DNA of 64,000 nucleotides, taken from Pseudoxanthomonas sp. GM95 (GTDB lineage: Bacteria > Pseudomonadota > Gammaproteobacteria > Xanthomonadales > Xanthomonadaceae). This document shows, one piece after another, positions 1 to 9,170 of this stretch. The notes under the pieces were generated by a model, which was not told the origin of the DNA, searched no databases, and saw nothing but the letters and a program-made list of their open reading frames with translations. How positions within the stretch are numbered: the first letter of the stretch is position 1; every line of letters begins with the position of its first letter. The translations under genes were made by a program, and so were the position numbers. The stretch lies in contig NZ_FOAX01000004.1 of assembly GCF_900109775.1 (NCBI RefSeq), positions 1 through 64,000 on the forward strand. The letters are read 5' to 3'.

Positions 1-43
1 TCAACCTCACCAGCAGTGCCGGAGCCGTCGAAGCGGGCCGCGA

Positions 44-71
44 ATTATGCGGACTTCCCGTGATTCGTCAA
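44..71 (-). promoter_or_regulatory. Predicted leftward promoter, probably rRNA operon (proximal copy)
   Basis: On the minus strand a TTGACG -35 (66-71) and a CATAAT -10 (44-49) are separated by 16 bases. The -10 and the 15 bases after it are almost identical to the distal copy 104 bases away (29-49 and 133-153 differ at one base). Tandem strong promoters with the same start region are typical of stable-RNA operons. In several xanthomonads tyrS lies next to an rRNA operon, from general knowledge. The 16S gene itself would be off the left edge, so the assignment is inference. Confidence 0.55.
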
Positions 72-147
72 GTACTTCCGAAGAAGTCTTTTCAAACCAC
101 TTCAACTGTCGCGTCGGACTTGCCGACACCACCGAAGCGGGGCGCGA

Positions 148-176
148 ATTATGGGCATGACCCACACGTTTGTGAA
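148..176 (-). promoter_or_regulatory. Predicted leftward promoter, probably rRNA operon (distal copy)
   Basis: Minus-strand TTCACA (171-176), a 17-base spacer and CATAAT (148-153). It shares its -10 and downstream region with the promoter at 44-71. It lies just beyond the tyrS terminator and points away from tyrS. Confidence 0.5.
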
Positions 177-215
177 GGGGTCGTGACAAATTTTTTGAGA
201 TTCGATGTCGCCAGA

Positions 216-249
216 AAGCGCAAAGCCCGCTGTGGCGGGCTTTGCGCTT
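216..249 (-). terminator. Rho-independent-type terminator of tyrS
   Basis: A perfect 15-bp stem (216-230 with 235-249) and a 4-base loop lie 8 bases beyond the tyrS stop. Only a short T-run follows on the tyrS strand. It separates tyrS from the leftward promoters at 44-176. Confidence 0.7.
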
Positions 250-256
250 CGGAACT

Positions 257-1465
257 TCAGCCCACTAGCAGCCGGACGCGGGCGAAATTGCGCTTGCCGA
301 CCTGCAATACGCCTTCGAAGCCGGGCTGGAACTGCAGCTGCGGATCTTCCACCACCACGCCATCGACCTTGACCGCACGCTCCTTGAGCTTGCGACTGGC
401 TTCGGAATTACTGGGCGTCACGCCGGCAGCGGTCAGCAATGCGCCGATCCGCAGGCCTTCGGCCGGGACGACGACATCCTGCAGCGGCAACAGCGAGGTA
501 TCGCCTTCGCCACGCACGACGGCATTCCAGCCGGCAACGGCCTGATCGGCCTGCGCGGCATCATGGAAGCGCGCGGCCAGCTCGCGCGCCAGACGCAACT
601 TGACGTCGCGCGGATTCAAAGCGCCGGACTCGACCTCGGCGCGCAGCGTCTTGGCCTCTTCCACGCCGATCTCGAAGCTGAGCAGATCGATCCAGCGCCA
701 CATCAAGGTGTCGTCCACCTTCATGGTCTTGGTGACGATGTCGATGGCCGGCTCGCTGATGCCGATGTAATTGCCCAGCGACTTGGACATCTTGTTGACG
801 CCGTCCAGGCCTTCCAACAGCGGCATGGTCAGCACTACTTGCGGCTTCTGGCCGAAGTGCTCCTGCAGGCCGCGGCCCATCAACAGATTGAACTTCTGGT
901 CGGTGCCGCCCAGTTCGACATCGGCTTCCAGGGCGACCGAGTCGTAGCCCTGCACCAAGGGATACAGGAACTCGTGGATGGCGATGGACTGCTGGGCGGC
1001 GTAGCGCTTGGCGAAGTCGTCGCGCTCGAGCATGCGGGCCACGGTGTGCTGGCCGGCCAGACGGATCATGTCGGCCGCGCTCATCTTGCCGAACCACTCA
1101 CTATTGAAGCGGACCTCGGTCTTGTCGCGGTCCAGCACCTTGAAGACCTGGTCTTCATAGGTCTTGGCATTGACCAGCACGTCCTCGCGGGTCAGCGGCT
1201 TGCGGGTGACGTTCTTGCCGGTCGGGTCGCCGATCATTCCGGTGAAGTCGCCGATCAGGAAGATCACCTGGTGCCCCAGGTCCTGGAACTGCCGCATCTT
1301 GTTGAGCAGCACGGTGTGGCCGATATGCAGGTCCGGTGCGGTCGGGTCGAAGCCGGCCTTGATCCGCAGCGGGCGGCCGAGCTGCAGGCGCTCTTCCAGT
1401 TCTTCGATCTTGAGGATTTCGTCGGCACCGCGGCCGATCAGTTGCAGTGCTTCTGCCTGTGACAC
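257..1465 (-). CDS. tyrS: Tyrosine--tRNA ligase
   Basis: Charges tRNA-Tyr with tyrosine in the cytoplasm. Class I motifs are present: HIGH in DLHIGHTVL near residue 45 and KMSKS in [11 protein letters not shown] near residue 230, with a C-terminal S4-type RNA-binding region (from about residue 330, including [13 protein letters not shown]). The length of 402 residues fits the TyrZ-like bacterial form. The GTG at 1465 is preferred because GGGAAG lies 4-9 bases upstream; the frame stays open to another GTG at 1489, which has no such site. It is transcribed alone, divergent from the M23 peptidase gene, and ends at a strong hairpin. Confidence 0.95.
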   Translation of the reverse strand: MSQAEALQLIGRGADEILKIEELEERLQLGRPLRIKAGFDPTAPDLHIGHTVLLNKMRQFQDLGHQVIFLIGDFTGMIGDPTGKNVTRKPLTREDVLVNAKTYEDQVFKVLDRDKTEVRFNSEWFGKMSAADMIRLAGQHTVARMLERDDFAKRYAAQQSIAIHEFLYPLVQGYDSVALEADVELGGTDQKFNLLMGRGLQEHFGQKPQVVLTMPLLEGLDGVNKMSKSLGNYIGISEPAIDIVTKTMKVDDTLMWRWIDLLSFEIGVEEAKTLRAEVESGALNPRDVKLRLARELAARFHDAAQADQAVAGWNAVVRGEGDTSLLPLQDVVVPAEGLRIGALLTAAGVTPSNSEASRKLKERAVKVDGVVVEDPQLQFQPGFEGVLQVGKRNFARVRLLVG

Positions 1466-1574
1466 GTGACTTCCCGAAAAAATGAACACGGCGGTGCCGT
1501 GATGACAAAGTTGAACACTCAGTTAAAGCCAGGTTAACGGCCCGCCGCATGAAAAAACCAATCGGCTCAAAGGT

Positions 1575-1603
1575 TTGACCTGTACTTATTGCCTGACTAT
1601 GGT
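1575..1603 (+). promoter_or_regulatory. Predicted sigma-70 promoter of the M23 peptidase gene
   Basis: TTGACC (1575-1580), 17 bases, TATGGT (1598-1603). This places a start near 1610, about 38 bases before the ATG at 1648. It is among the better consensus matches in the window. Confidence 0.5.
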
Positions 1604-1647
1604 AGCCCGATTGGGCCTTCCACTTGGGCCCCAGGGTGAAGACATCG

Positions 1648-3099
1648 ATGCAGACACACGGGGATGGCAGCCGCCGCAACAAGCAACGGTTCCGCGAACG
1701 ACTGGACGTCCTTCGAGAGTCAGCACTCCATCAGCACGTCACCCGGCACCTGCCCAAGGGCAGCTGGACGCGCCGGCAATGGATCCACGCCTCGCTGTTC
1801 ACCACCATCGGCATCATGGTGGCCACGATCGTGCCGGGCTTCTCCACCGCGATGAAGCCGGAGATCAAGCCGCTGGCCACCGTGCCGCTGGCGCTGCCGG
1901 ACATGGAAGCCCACAAGCTGGTCGCCCGTCCCGGCGACAACTGGCAGTCGGTGAGCGTGCGCCCGGGCCAGACCCTGAGCGCGATCTTCGAAGACATGGG
2001 CGTGCCGGCCAACACCCTGCACCGCATCCTCGATAACAAGGATGCCGCGGCGGCGCTGCGTCGCCTGCATCCGGGCGATGAGATCGCCTTCGACCTGCCT
2101 GAAGGCGGATCGCTGCGCGCCCTGCGCTATGACCGCGACATGGCGACGCGGATCCAGCTCAACGTCACCGACGATTCGGTCGAAGAAAAGATCATCAAGC
2201 GCGACGTCAGCGTGCGCACCGCGGTGCTGAGCGGCAAGGTCGGCAATTCGCTCAACCGCGCCGCGCGCAAGGCCGGCCTGACCGCGGCCAACATCAATGC
2301 GCTGACCGACGACATCTTCAAATACGACATCGACTTCAACTCGGACCTGGAGCCGAACGACCGCTTCAGCGTGGTGGTCGAGCAGACCTGGCGCGAAGGC
2401 CAGCTGGTGGCCACCGGCCCGGTGCAGGCCGCGACCTTCACCGTGGACGGCAAGCTGCACTCGGGCTTCCGCTTCGCCCGGCCGGGCGGGCAGCCGGAAT
2501 ATTTCACCGCCAGCGGCAAGCCGCTGAAGAAGAGCTTCATCCGCATGCCGATCCCGTACGCGCGGCTGAGCTCGCGTTTCGGTGCGCGCAACCACCCGAT
2601 CCTGGGCAAGATGCGCATGCACAAGGGCGTGGACTACGCCGCCGCGACCGGCACGCCGATCATGGCCGCCGGCGATGCGCGCGTGCAGTTCGTCGGCCAG
2701 CAGAACGGCTACGGCAACGTGGTGATCCTGGACCACGGCCAGGGCCGCACCACGCTGTACGGGCATATGTCGCGCTTCGCCAAGATCCATCGCGGCGACC
2801 GCATCGCCCAGGGCACGCTGATCGGCTACGTCGGCTCGACCGGCATGGCCACCGGCCCGCACCTGCATTACGAATTCCGTGTCAACGGCGTGCACCGCAA
2901 CCCGCTGCAGGTCACCCTGCCGCCGCCCGAGCCGCTGGGCGGACCGGTGCTGGCGCAGTTCAAGACCCAGACCTCCAGCGCGCTGGCGCGCATCCGCACG
3001 GTGGAAAGTGCGATCTACGCCGATGCGGCGCCGGCCCCGGCCAGCACCAAGACCCTGGCCGAAGCCCTGGAAGCTTCGTCCGGGCGCAGCAAGCAGTGA
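1648..3099 (+). CDS. M23 family murein endopeptidase, MepM-like
   Basis: Predicted zinc metallopeptidase that cuts peptidoglycan cross-links in the periplasm. One hydrophobic segment at about residues 49-70 follows a basic N-terminus, which suggests an inner-membrane anchor. An OapA/LysM-like region ([17 protein letters not shown], near residue 105) comes next, then the catalytic C-terminal domain. Zinc ligands are visible: H325 and D329 in MHKGVDYA, and H407 in GPHLHYEF; H405 is the likely catalytic histidine. The ATG at 1648 is chosen because AGGGTGA lies just upstream; in-frame TTG and GTG codons exist at 1624 and 1636. Its stop overlaps the anmK start by 4 bases, so murein cleavage and anhydromuramic acid recycling appear co-transcribed. 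Confidence 0.9.
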   Translation: MQTHGDGSRRNKQRFRERLDVLRESALHQHVTRHLPKGSWTRRQWIHASLFTTIGIMVATIVPGFSTAMKPEIKPLATVPLALPDMEAHKLVARPGDNWQSVSVRPGQTLSAIFEDMGVPANTLHRILDNKDAAAALRRLHPGDEIAFDLPEGGSLRALRYDRDMATRIQLNVTDDSVEEKIIKRDVSVRTAVLSGKVGNSLNRAARKAGLTAANINALTDDIFKYDIDFNSDLEPNDRFSVVVEQTWREGQLVATGPVQAATFTVDGKLHSGFRFARPGGQPEYFTASGKPLKKSFIRMPIPYARLSSRFGARNHPILGKMRMHKGVDYAAATGTPIMAAGDARVQFVGQQNGYGNVVILDHGQGRTTLYGHMSRFAKIHRGDRIAQGTLIGYVGSTGMATGPHLHYEFRVNGVHRNPLQVTLPPPEPLGGPVLAQFKTQTSSALARIRTVESAIYADAAPAPASTKTLAEALEASSGRSKQ

Positions 3100-4250
3100 C
3101 GCCCCCGGCCGCGCCGCGTGCCGGCGGACCGCTGGCGCGCAAGCCGGCGCTGGGCGACCTGTACCTGGGGATGATCTCCGGCACCAGCGCCGATGGCATC
3201 GACGTGGCGCTGGTGCGCTTCGATCCCGAGCCGCAGCTGCTGATGGGCCGCACCTATCGCTGGGATGACGATCTGCGCACCCGCCTGATCGAGCTGGGCC
3301 AGGGCGGCGAAGCGACCTCGCTGGACGAGCTGGGCGAACTGGACGTCCAGGTCGCCCAGGCCTTCGCCCACGCCGCTGGCCGGCTGATCACCCAGTCTGG
3401 GCTGGACCGCGCGCAGGTGCGGGCGATCGGCTCGCACGGCCAGACCGTGCGCCACCGGCCCGATGGCACCTTTCCTTTCACCTGGCAGATGGGCGACGGC
3501 AACGTGATCGCCGAGCGCACGGGCATCCCGACCGTGGCCGACTTCCGTCGCCGCGATGTCGCTGCCGGCGGTCACGGCGCGCCGCTGATGCCGGCCTTCC
3601 ATGCCGCGATGGTCCACAGCCCGGCCGAGGATCGCGCCGTGCTCAACCTGGGCGGCATCGGCAACCTGACCCTGCTGCCTGCGTCCGGCGCGGTGCGCGG
3701 CTTCGATACCGGCCCCGCCAATGCGCTGCTGGACGCCTGGTGCGAGCGGCATACCGGCATGGCCTTCGATGCGGGTGGTGCGTTCGCGGCCAGCGGCAAG
3801 ATCGACACCAAGCTGCTGGACAAGCTGCTGGACGAGCCGTGGTTCGCCCTGGCGCCGCCCAAGAGCACCGGGCGCGAGCAGTTCCACCTGGCCTGGGTCG
3901 AAGCCAAGCTCGGCAAGTCCAAGGCCAAGCCGGCCGACGTGCAGGCCACATTGCTGGAGCTGAGCGCGGTCACCGTGGCCGATGCGTTGCGCGCGACCCA
4001 GCCCGACACCAAGCGGGTCATGGTCTGCGGCGGTGGCGTGCACAACCCGCTGCTGATGGAGCGCTTGGCGGTGCACCTGAGCGGGATGACGGTCGAATCG
4101 ACCGAGGCCCACGGCATGCATCCGGACTATGTGGAAGCGATGGGCTTTGCCTGGCTTGCCCGTGAAACCCTCGCCGGCCGTCCCGGCAACCTGCCCAGCG
4201 TCAGCGGCGCCAAGGGCCTGCGCGTACTGGGCGCGCTGTATCCGGCCTGA
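3096..4250 (+). CDS. anmK: Anhydro-N-acetylmuramic acid kinase
   Basis: Phosphorylates and opens 1,6-anhydro-MurNAc to MurNAc-6-phosphate during cell-wall recycling. The family signature [12 protein letters not shown] lies near residue 25, and the ASKHA-type glycine-rich segments follow ([20 protein letters not shown]). The 384 residues are slightly long for AnmK because of a 20-residue N-terminal extension. The GTG start overlaps the preceding TGA (GTGA), implying translational coupling with the M23 peptidase. An ampG-like permease at 10541 serves the same recycling route. Confidence 0.95.
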   Translation: MTPPAAPRAGGPLARKPALGDLYLGMISGTSADGIDVALVRFDPEPQLLMGRTYRWDDDLRTRLIELGQGGEATSLDELGELDVQVAQAFAHAAGRLITQSGLDRAQVRAIGSHGQTVRHRPDGTFPFTWQMGDGNVIAERTGIPTVADFRRRDVAAGGHGAPLMPAFHAAMVHSPAEDRAVLNLGGIGNLTLLPASGAVRGFDTGPANALLDAWCERHTGMAFDAGGAFAASGKIDTKLLDKLLDEPWFALAPPKSTGREQFHLAWVEAKLGKSKAKPADVQATLLELSAVTVADALRATQPDTKRVMVCGGGVHNPLLMERLAVHLSGMTVESTEAHGMHPDYVEAMGFAWLARETLAGRPGNLPSVSGAKGLRVLGALYPA

Positions 4251-4274
4251 TCGGTCGGCGTGCGCGCCGGGCGA

Positions 4275-5993
4275 TCAGGCCCAGTCGCGCAGCTTCGAGG
4301 TCTTGCCGACGCCGGGATTGAAAGCGTTGTGCGGATCGAGCTGGCGGAAGAAGTCCACCTGCGCGTCCGGTGCGTGATAGAGGTGGCCGACATTGTGCTC
4401 GGCCGGATAGCGCGCGCCGCGCGTATCCAGCACCTCCAGCATCGCCTCCTCCAGCGCGTGGCAATCGGTGCCCGGCTTGACGATGTAGTCCTGGTGCATC
4501 ACGTGGCAGAAGAAATGCCCGTAATAGAGCTTGTGCAGCACTGGTGCATTCAGCTCCGCCGGCAGGCGTTCGAACCACTCGCGGTCGTTGCGGCGCAGCG
4601 CAATATCCAACGCGACGATGTCTTCGACTTCGCGCGGATGCACGGCGCGATAGCGCACCGCGGCGCCGGCGACGGCGAAGCGCAGCAGGAAGGCCTTGGC
4701 GCCCTCATCCGGCGTGCAGCCGAAATAGTCGCCATCGGCTTGCGCGAAGAAGGTTTTCAGGTACGCCGCCGCCTCGTCGATCCCCGCGCCTGACATCTTC
4801 AGCAGCAGGTGGTGCTCGTAGCGCTGGCGATAGTCGCGCATGCGCGCAGGCAGGTGATCGGGGAAGCGCTCGGACAGCCACTGCAGCGCGCGGTCGCTGA
4901 AATGCTTCGGGAAAATACCCAGCCGTTCCAGGAACGCATCGACGCGCGACTTGGCCGCGAAGAACGCCGGCAGGCGCCGCGTGCCCAGTTTCTGGATGGT
5001 GAGGAAGGTGTCCTTGCCGTAACGGTCGCCGATATCGAAGGCATCGCGATGCAGGTATTCGCCGGCCACGGGCAACGACTGGAACCCGGAAAGAACGTCG
5101 CGACGGATCCGGGTCAGTTCATCGGGATCGTTGCTGCCGATGTAGAACACCGCGGTCTTGTCGTGCTTGGGGAAGGTATCCAGGCGCACGGCGAACACCG
5201 CCAGATGCCCGGCCGAACCGGCGGCCTCGTGCAGGCGGCGCGTATCGGCGTTGAAGCGCGCGGGCGTATCGGCATCGACATCGCGCACGTGGGTGGCGTA
5301 GTCGTGATCCGAGGCGCAGCCACCGATACTGACATCGCTGGCGCGGTAATCGCCGCGATCGAGTTTGGCCAGCGCCACTTCCGGATCGTCGCCCAGGGCA
5401 ATGCCGAGATGGTTGACCAGCTCCAGCGCGCCATCGGCGTTGATGCGCGCGAACAGCGCCATCTCGGTATACGCCGGCCCGCGATGGATCAGCGAGCCGC
5501 CGGAGTTGTTGCAGATGCCGCCCAGCACCGAGGCGCCCAGGCAGGACGAGCCGATCACCGAATGCGGCTCGCGCCCCAGCGGGGCCAGCAATTGCTCCAG
5601 CTGGTCGAGCGTCGCGCCGGGCAGGCACAGCACCTGGCGGCCTTCGTCGAGCAGCTGCACGTGGCGCATGCGCAGCGTGTTGATGAGTACCACCGGCCGG
5701 TCGTAATCGGCGCCATCGGGCGTCGAGCCGCCGGTCAGGCCGGTGTTGGCGGCCTGCATGATCACGATGACGTTGGCCGCCACGCAGGCGGCCAGCACGC
5801 GCCACTGTTCGACCAGCGAGCCCGGCCGCACCACCGCCAGCACCGGACCGCCGCCGAAGCGAAAGCCGCTGCGGAAGCGTCGCGTCGGCGCATCGCCGGT
5901 CAGCAGATGGCGCCGGCCGACCACGCCGCGCAGCGTCTCCAGCAGCATGGCGGAATCGAACGGCACGACAGGCGCGTGGCGCAGGACATTCAT
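4275..5993 (-). CDS. dld: Quinone-dependent D-lactate dehydrogenase
   Basis: Peripheral membrane FAD enzyme that oxidises D-lactate to pyruvate and passes electrons to quinone. The 572 residues match the E. coli Dld family length (571). The PCMH-type FAD domain spans about residues 30-260, with TGGSTPDG near 92 and ICNNSGGSLIHRGPAY near 165. The membrane-binding and cap parts form the C-terminal half, with AEHNVGHLYHAP near 540. It follows gloA in the same direction after 31 bases, which fits a methylglyoxal route: glyoxalase I/II make D-lactate and Dld burns it. It converges with anmK with only 24 bases between. Confidence 0.94.
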   Translation of the reverse strand: MNVLRHAPVVPFDSAMLLETLRGVVGRRHLLTGDAPTRRFRSGFRFGGGPVLAVVRPGSLVEQWRVLAACVAANVIVIMQAANTGLTGGSTPDGADYDRPVVLINTLRMRHVQLLDEGRQVLCLPGATLDQLEQLLAPLGREPHSVIGSSCLGASVLGGICNNSGGSLIHRGPAYTEMALFARINADGALELVNHLGIALGDDPEVALAKLDRGDYRASDVSIGGCASDHDYATHVRDVDADTPARFNADTRRLHEAAGSAGHLAVFAVRLDTFPKHDKTAVFYIGSNDPDELTRIRRDVLSGFQSLPVAGEYLHRDAFDIGDRYGKDTFLTIQKLGTRRLPAFFAAKSRVDAFLERLGIFPKHFSDRALQWLSERFPDHLPARMRDYRQRYEHHLLLKMSGAGIDEAAAYLKTFFAQADGDYFGCTPDEGAKAFLLRFAVAGAAVRYRAVHPREVEDIVALDIALRRNDREWFERLPAELNAPVLHKLYYGHFFCHVMHQDYIVKPGTDCHALEEAMLEVLDTRGARYPAEHNVGHLYHAPDAQVDFFRQLDPHNAFNPGVGKTSKLRDWA

Positions 5994-6024
5994 CGGCAGA
6001 ACCGGGCAGCGGTGTCGCGCAGGA

Positions 6025-6558
6025 TTATCGCCCCAGGTTGGCGTTGAGGTCCGGCTGCACGATCTCGATCCAGTAGCCGTCCGGATCCTTCACGAAGGCG
6101 ACGTTTTTCATCTTGCCCTGCTCCGGGCGCTTCACGTACTCGACGCCATTGCTGTCGAACCACGCCACCGCCTTGACCAGGTCCGGCACGGCGAAACAGA
6201 TGTGGCCGAAGCCCTGCGGCTGCGCGTTGCCGTTGTGGTACGCAAAATCGGCCTGGGTTTCGGTGCCCCAGTTGTGAGTGAACTCCAGGATGCCGCGCTG
6301 GGCGAAAGTCCAGCTGGTGCGCGCGCCGATCTCTTCGGGCACTTCATCGCGCGCATCGAGCTTGGCCAGGAAGAACAGCGAGAACTGCATCTCCGGGAAA
6401 TCGAGCTTGCGCAGCAGGCTCATGCCGAACACATGCGTGTAGAAGGCCAGCGACACGGCCGGGTCCTTCACCCGCAGCATCGAATGGTTGAAGACGAAGC
6501 CGTCGGTGTCGGCGGTGGGCGGCTTGACGCCAGGCTGCTGTTCGGAGGTAAAGGTCAT
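6025..6558 (-). CDS. gloA: Lactoylglutathione lyase (glyoxalase I)
   Basis: Isomerises the hemithioacetal of methylglyoxal and glutathione to S-D-lactoylglutathione. A single vicinal-oxygen-chelate domain pair is seen: FNHSMLRVKDPAVSLAFYTHVFGM near residue 30 in shortened form FNHSMLRVKD, LEFTHNWGTE near 90, and GFGHICFAVPD near 115. Predicted metal ligands lie in these stretches and in WIEIVQP near the end. The 177-residue length and long first segment resemble the eukaryote-like, zinc-type enzymes of proteobacteria. The ATG at 6558 is preferred over 6579 because GAGG lies about 5 bases upstream. Confidence 0.93.
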   Translation of the reverse strand: MTFTSEQQPGVKPPTADTDGFVFNHSMLRVKDPAVSLAFYTHVFGMSLLRKLDFPEMQFSLFFLAKLDARDEVPEEIGARTSWTFAQRGILEFTHNWGTETQADFAYHNGNAQPQGFGHICFAVPDLVKAVAWFDSNGVEYVKRPEQGKMKNVAFVKDPDGYWIEIVQPDLNANLGR

Positions 6559-6634
6559 GGAGGCCTCGAGGATGTGCATGGAAGGGCGCTGCGATCACGC
6601 AGCGCCCGCGTGGGGAGGACGTGGCGCGAGGCGA

Positions 6635-7426
6635 TCAGGAGAACTGGATGCCGCCGTCGATCATCACCGACTGGCCGGTCATGTAATCCGAATCCGGCGA
6701 GGCCAGGTAGGACACGAATTGTGCGACATCTTCCGGCACCGACACACGGCCCAGGGCGATGGCTTCGGAATACTTCTTGATCGCCTGGCCCTGCGGGATG
6801 CCTTCTTCCTTGGCCAGCTTCTCGTCGATCAGCTCCCACATGTCGGTGCCGACGATGCCGGGGCAATACGCGTTGACGGTGATCTTGTGCTTGGCCCATT
6901 CCATGGCCGCGGCCTGGGTCAGGCCACGCACGCCCCACTTGGACGCCGAGTACGGACCCAGTAGCGCGAACGGGCGATAGGCCACGATCGAGGCCGCGCC
7001 GATGATCTTGCCGCCACCGCCCTGCTTGATCATCTGCCGTGCGGCGGCCGTGTAGCAGAGGAAGGCGCCGCGCAGATTGACCGACATGATGCGGTCCCAG
7101 GTGTCCACGTCGACTTCCAGCAACGAGGTGACGTTGGCGATGCCGGCGTTGGCGATCATCACGTCCAGCTTGCCCAGGTCCTTGGCCACGGCGTCGACCA
7201 TCGCGGCCACCTCACTTTCCTTCGAAACATCGGCCAGCGCGACGGTGCTGCGCACGCCCTTGGCGCGGACTTCTTCGGCGGTCTGTTCGGCAATGGCCTG
7301 GTTGGCCGGGATGTCGTTGATGGCCACGTCCAGGCCATCAGCGGCCAGGCGCAGCGCGATGGCCTTGCCGATGCCACGACCGGCACCGGTCACCAGGGCC
7401 ACGCGATTGGAGGTTGCTGCACTCAT
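6635..7426 (-). CDS. SDR family oxidoreductase, acetoin/diacetyl reductase-like
   Basis: Classical short-chain dehydrogenase of 263 residues. The cofactor motif TGAGRGIG lies near residue 14, NAG near 90, and the catalytic S-Y-K set appears as AASIVAYRPF and YSASK near 145-165. The C-terminal part (NAYCPGIVGTDMWE, IALGRVSVPEDVA, GPDSDYMTG-like) is characteristic of the BudC/acetoin reductase group, which reduces diacetyl or acetoin with NADH; other polyols are possible. The start at 7426 has AAGGAA upstream; the open frame extends further without a good site. It follows the GMC oxidoreductase gene by 117 bases and may oxidise or reduce a related sugar or polyol. Confidence 0.85.
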   Translation of the reverse strand: MSAATSNRVALVTGAGRGIGKAIALRLAADGLDVAINDIPANQAIAEQTAEEVRAKGVRSTVALADVSKESEVAAMVDAVAKDLGKLDVMIANAGIANVTSLLEVDVDTWDRIMSVNLRGAFLCYTAAARQMIKQGGGGKIIGAASIVAYRPFALLGPYSASKWGVRGLTQAAAMEWAKHKITVNAYCPGIVGTDMWELIDEKLAKEEGIPQGQAIKKYSEAIALGRVSVPEDVAQFVSYLASPDSDYMTGQSVMIDGGIQFS

Positions 7427-7543
7427 TGGAACAATTCCTTGCTCAGCTACGGGGGAAAAGCGTCCGCTTCCCGCCAGGCAGGACACGGCTTGCAACATCG
7501 GGCTGCCATGGCCTGCGCACCGGGCGCAGGCCACCGGTGGCGG

Positions 7544-9130
7544 TTACACGGTGCGCGCCTGCATCTGCGCGGCGATGTATTCGGCCTGGCGGATAGCCAG
7601 GGTGACGATGGTCAGCGTCGGGTTTTCCTGCGCCGAGGTGGTGAACTGGCTGCCATCGGAGACGAACAGGTTCTTGATGTCGTGGCTCTGGCCGTGCGCG
7701 TTGACCACGCCGTCTTTCGGCTTGGCACTCATGCGGCAGGTGCCCAAGTTGTGCGTGGACGGATACGGCGGCGTGCGATAGGTGCGCGTGGCACCCGCGG
7801 CGGTATAGATCTTCTCGCCGGTCTTGAATGCGTGCTCGCGCATCGCCGCATCGTTGGGATGGTCGTCGTAATGCACGTTGGCGACCGGGATGCCCAGCTG
7901 GTCCTTGAGGTCGTTATTGATGGTCACGCGGTTGGTGGCGCGCGGCATGTCCTCGCCGACGATCCACATGCCAGCCATGTGCGCGTAGCTGTCCATGGCC
8001 TCGGTGAACTCAGCGCCCCAGCCGCCCGGATCGAAGAACGCGGCCATGAACGCCGGCCCGAGCGAGATGGTCTCCAGCTCGTAACCGCCGACGAAACCGC
8101 GCGAGGGATCGTGGCGCGCTTCGTCGCGCACGATGCCGGCCATCGTGGTGCCGCGGAACATGTGCACCGGCTCGGCGAACACGCCCCACACGCTGCCGGT
8201 GGTGTGGCGCATGTAGTTGCGGCCGACCTGGTCGGAGCTGTTGCCCAGGCCCGTATCAAAGGTGCTGGACGCCGAGTTCAACAGCAGGCGCGGGGTCTCG
8301 ATGGAGTTGCCGGCGACCGCGACGATGCGCGCCTTCTGCCGCTGCTCCTTGCCGTCCTTGTCGAAATACACCACGGCGCTGACCTTGCCCTTGGCATCGT
8401 GCTCGATGCGCGAGACATGTGCGCCGCTGCGCAGCTCCAGGTGCCCGGTGGCGATGCCGCGCGGGATCTCGGTGTACAGCGTCGACCACTTGGCGCTGTA
8501 GCGGCAGCCCTGGAAACAGAAGCCGCGCTGCATGCAGTGCGTGCGGCCGTCGCGCACCACCGGATTGATCGCCATGCGGCCGGTGCTGCACTGGGTGTAG
8601 CCGGCCTTGGTCGCGCCGGCGTACATCGCCTTGAAGTTGTTGTTGCCCGGCAGGCCCGGCAGGCCCTCGGTGCGGGTGATGCCCATCTTCTGCTCGGCGC
8701 GGGTGTAGAACGGCGCCATCTCGTCCAGCGTCACCGGCCAGTCGAGCAGCTGCGCGTCCTTGAGTTCGCCATAGGTGCTGCGCGCGCGGAACTCATGTTC
8801 CTCGAAACGCAGGCTCGCGCCGGCCCAATGCACCGAGGTGCCGCCGACGGTCTTGCAGATCCACGCCGGCAGGTTCGGGAAGTCGCGCGCCACGCGCCAG
8901 TCGCCGGTGACGGTGCGCATGTCGGTCCACGCCAACTGCTGGAACGAGGGCCATTCGTCGGCGATGAAATCGCCCGGCTCGTGCAGGCCACCGGCCTCCA
9001 GCAGCACCACGTCCACGCCCTTCTGGGCCAGCTCGTTGGCCAGGGTGCCGCCGCCGGCACCGGAGCCGATGATCACCACCACGCTGTCATCGGTGGCGGC
9101 AAAGGTCTTCTTGTTGTCGTAATCGCCCAT
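7544..9130 (-). CDS. GMC family FAD-dependent dehydrogenase, large subunit
   Basis: Flavoprotein of 528 residues. The dinucleotide motif VVIIGSGAGGGTLANELA lies near residue 18, and the GMC C-terminal domain contains STHNLGTCRM with the expected active-site histidine region. The family oxidises sugars, sugar alcohols or sugar acids; gluconate-, sorbitol- and glucoside 3-dehydrogenase large subunits look like this. It has no signal of its own, but the gene 40 bases upstream encodes a Tat-signal small subunit, so co-export is likely. No cytochrome c subunit gene is nearby, so the electron acceptor is unknown. The ATG at 9130 has AGGAG 8 bases upstream. Confidence 0.88.
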   Translation of the reverse strand: MGDYDNKKTFAATDDSVVVIIGSGAGGGTLANELAQKGVDVVLLEAGGLHEPGDFIADEWPSFQQLAWTDMRTVTGDWRVARDFPNLPAWICKTVGGTSVHWAGASLRFEEHEFRARSTYGELKDAQLLDWPVTLDEMAPFYTRAEQKMGITRTEGLPGLPGNNNFKAMYAGATKAGYTQCSTGRMAINPVVRDGRTHCMQRGFCFQGCRYSAKWSTLYTEIPRGIATGHLELRSGAHVSRIEHDAKGKVSAVVYFDKDGKEQRQKARIVAVAGNSIETPRLLLNSASSTFDTGLGNSSDQVGRNYMRHTTGSVWGVFAEPVHMFRGTTMAGIVRDEARHDPSRGFVGGYELETISLGPAFMAAFFDPGGWGAEFTEAMDSYAHMAGMWIVGEDMPRATNRVTINNDLKDQLGIPVANVHYDDHPNDAAMREHAFKTGEKIYTAAGATRTYRTPPYPSTHNLGTCRMSAKPKDGVVNAHGQSHDIKNLFVSDGSQFTTSAQENPTLTIVTLAIRQAEYIAAQMQARTV

Positions 9131-9170
9131 CGCGAGTGCTCCTGGATCTATGTCTGGGTGCGCGTGAAGT

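Noticed and set aside
1466-1489. Upstream GTG start for tyrS
   Set aside because: The GTG at 1465 has the GGGAAG site and gives the family start; the longer form would put this site inside the coding sequence.
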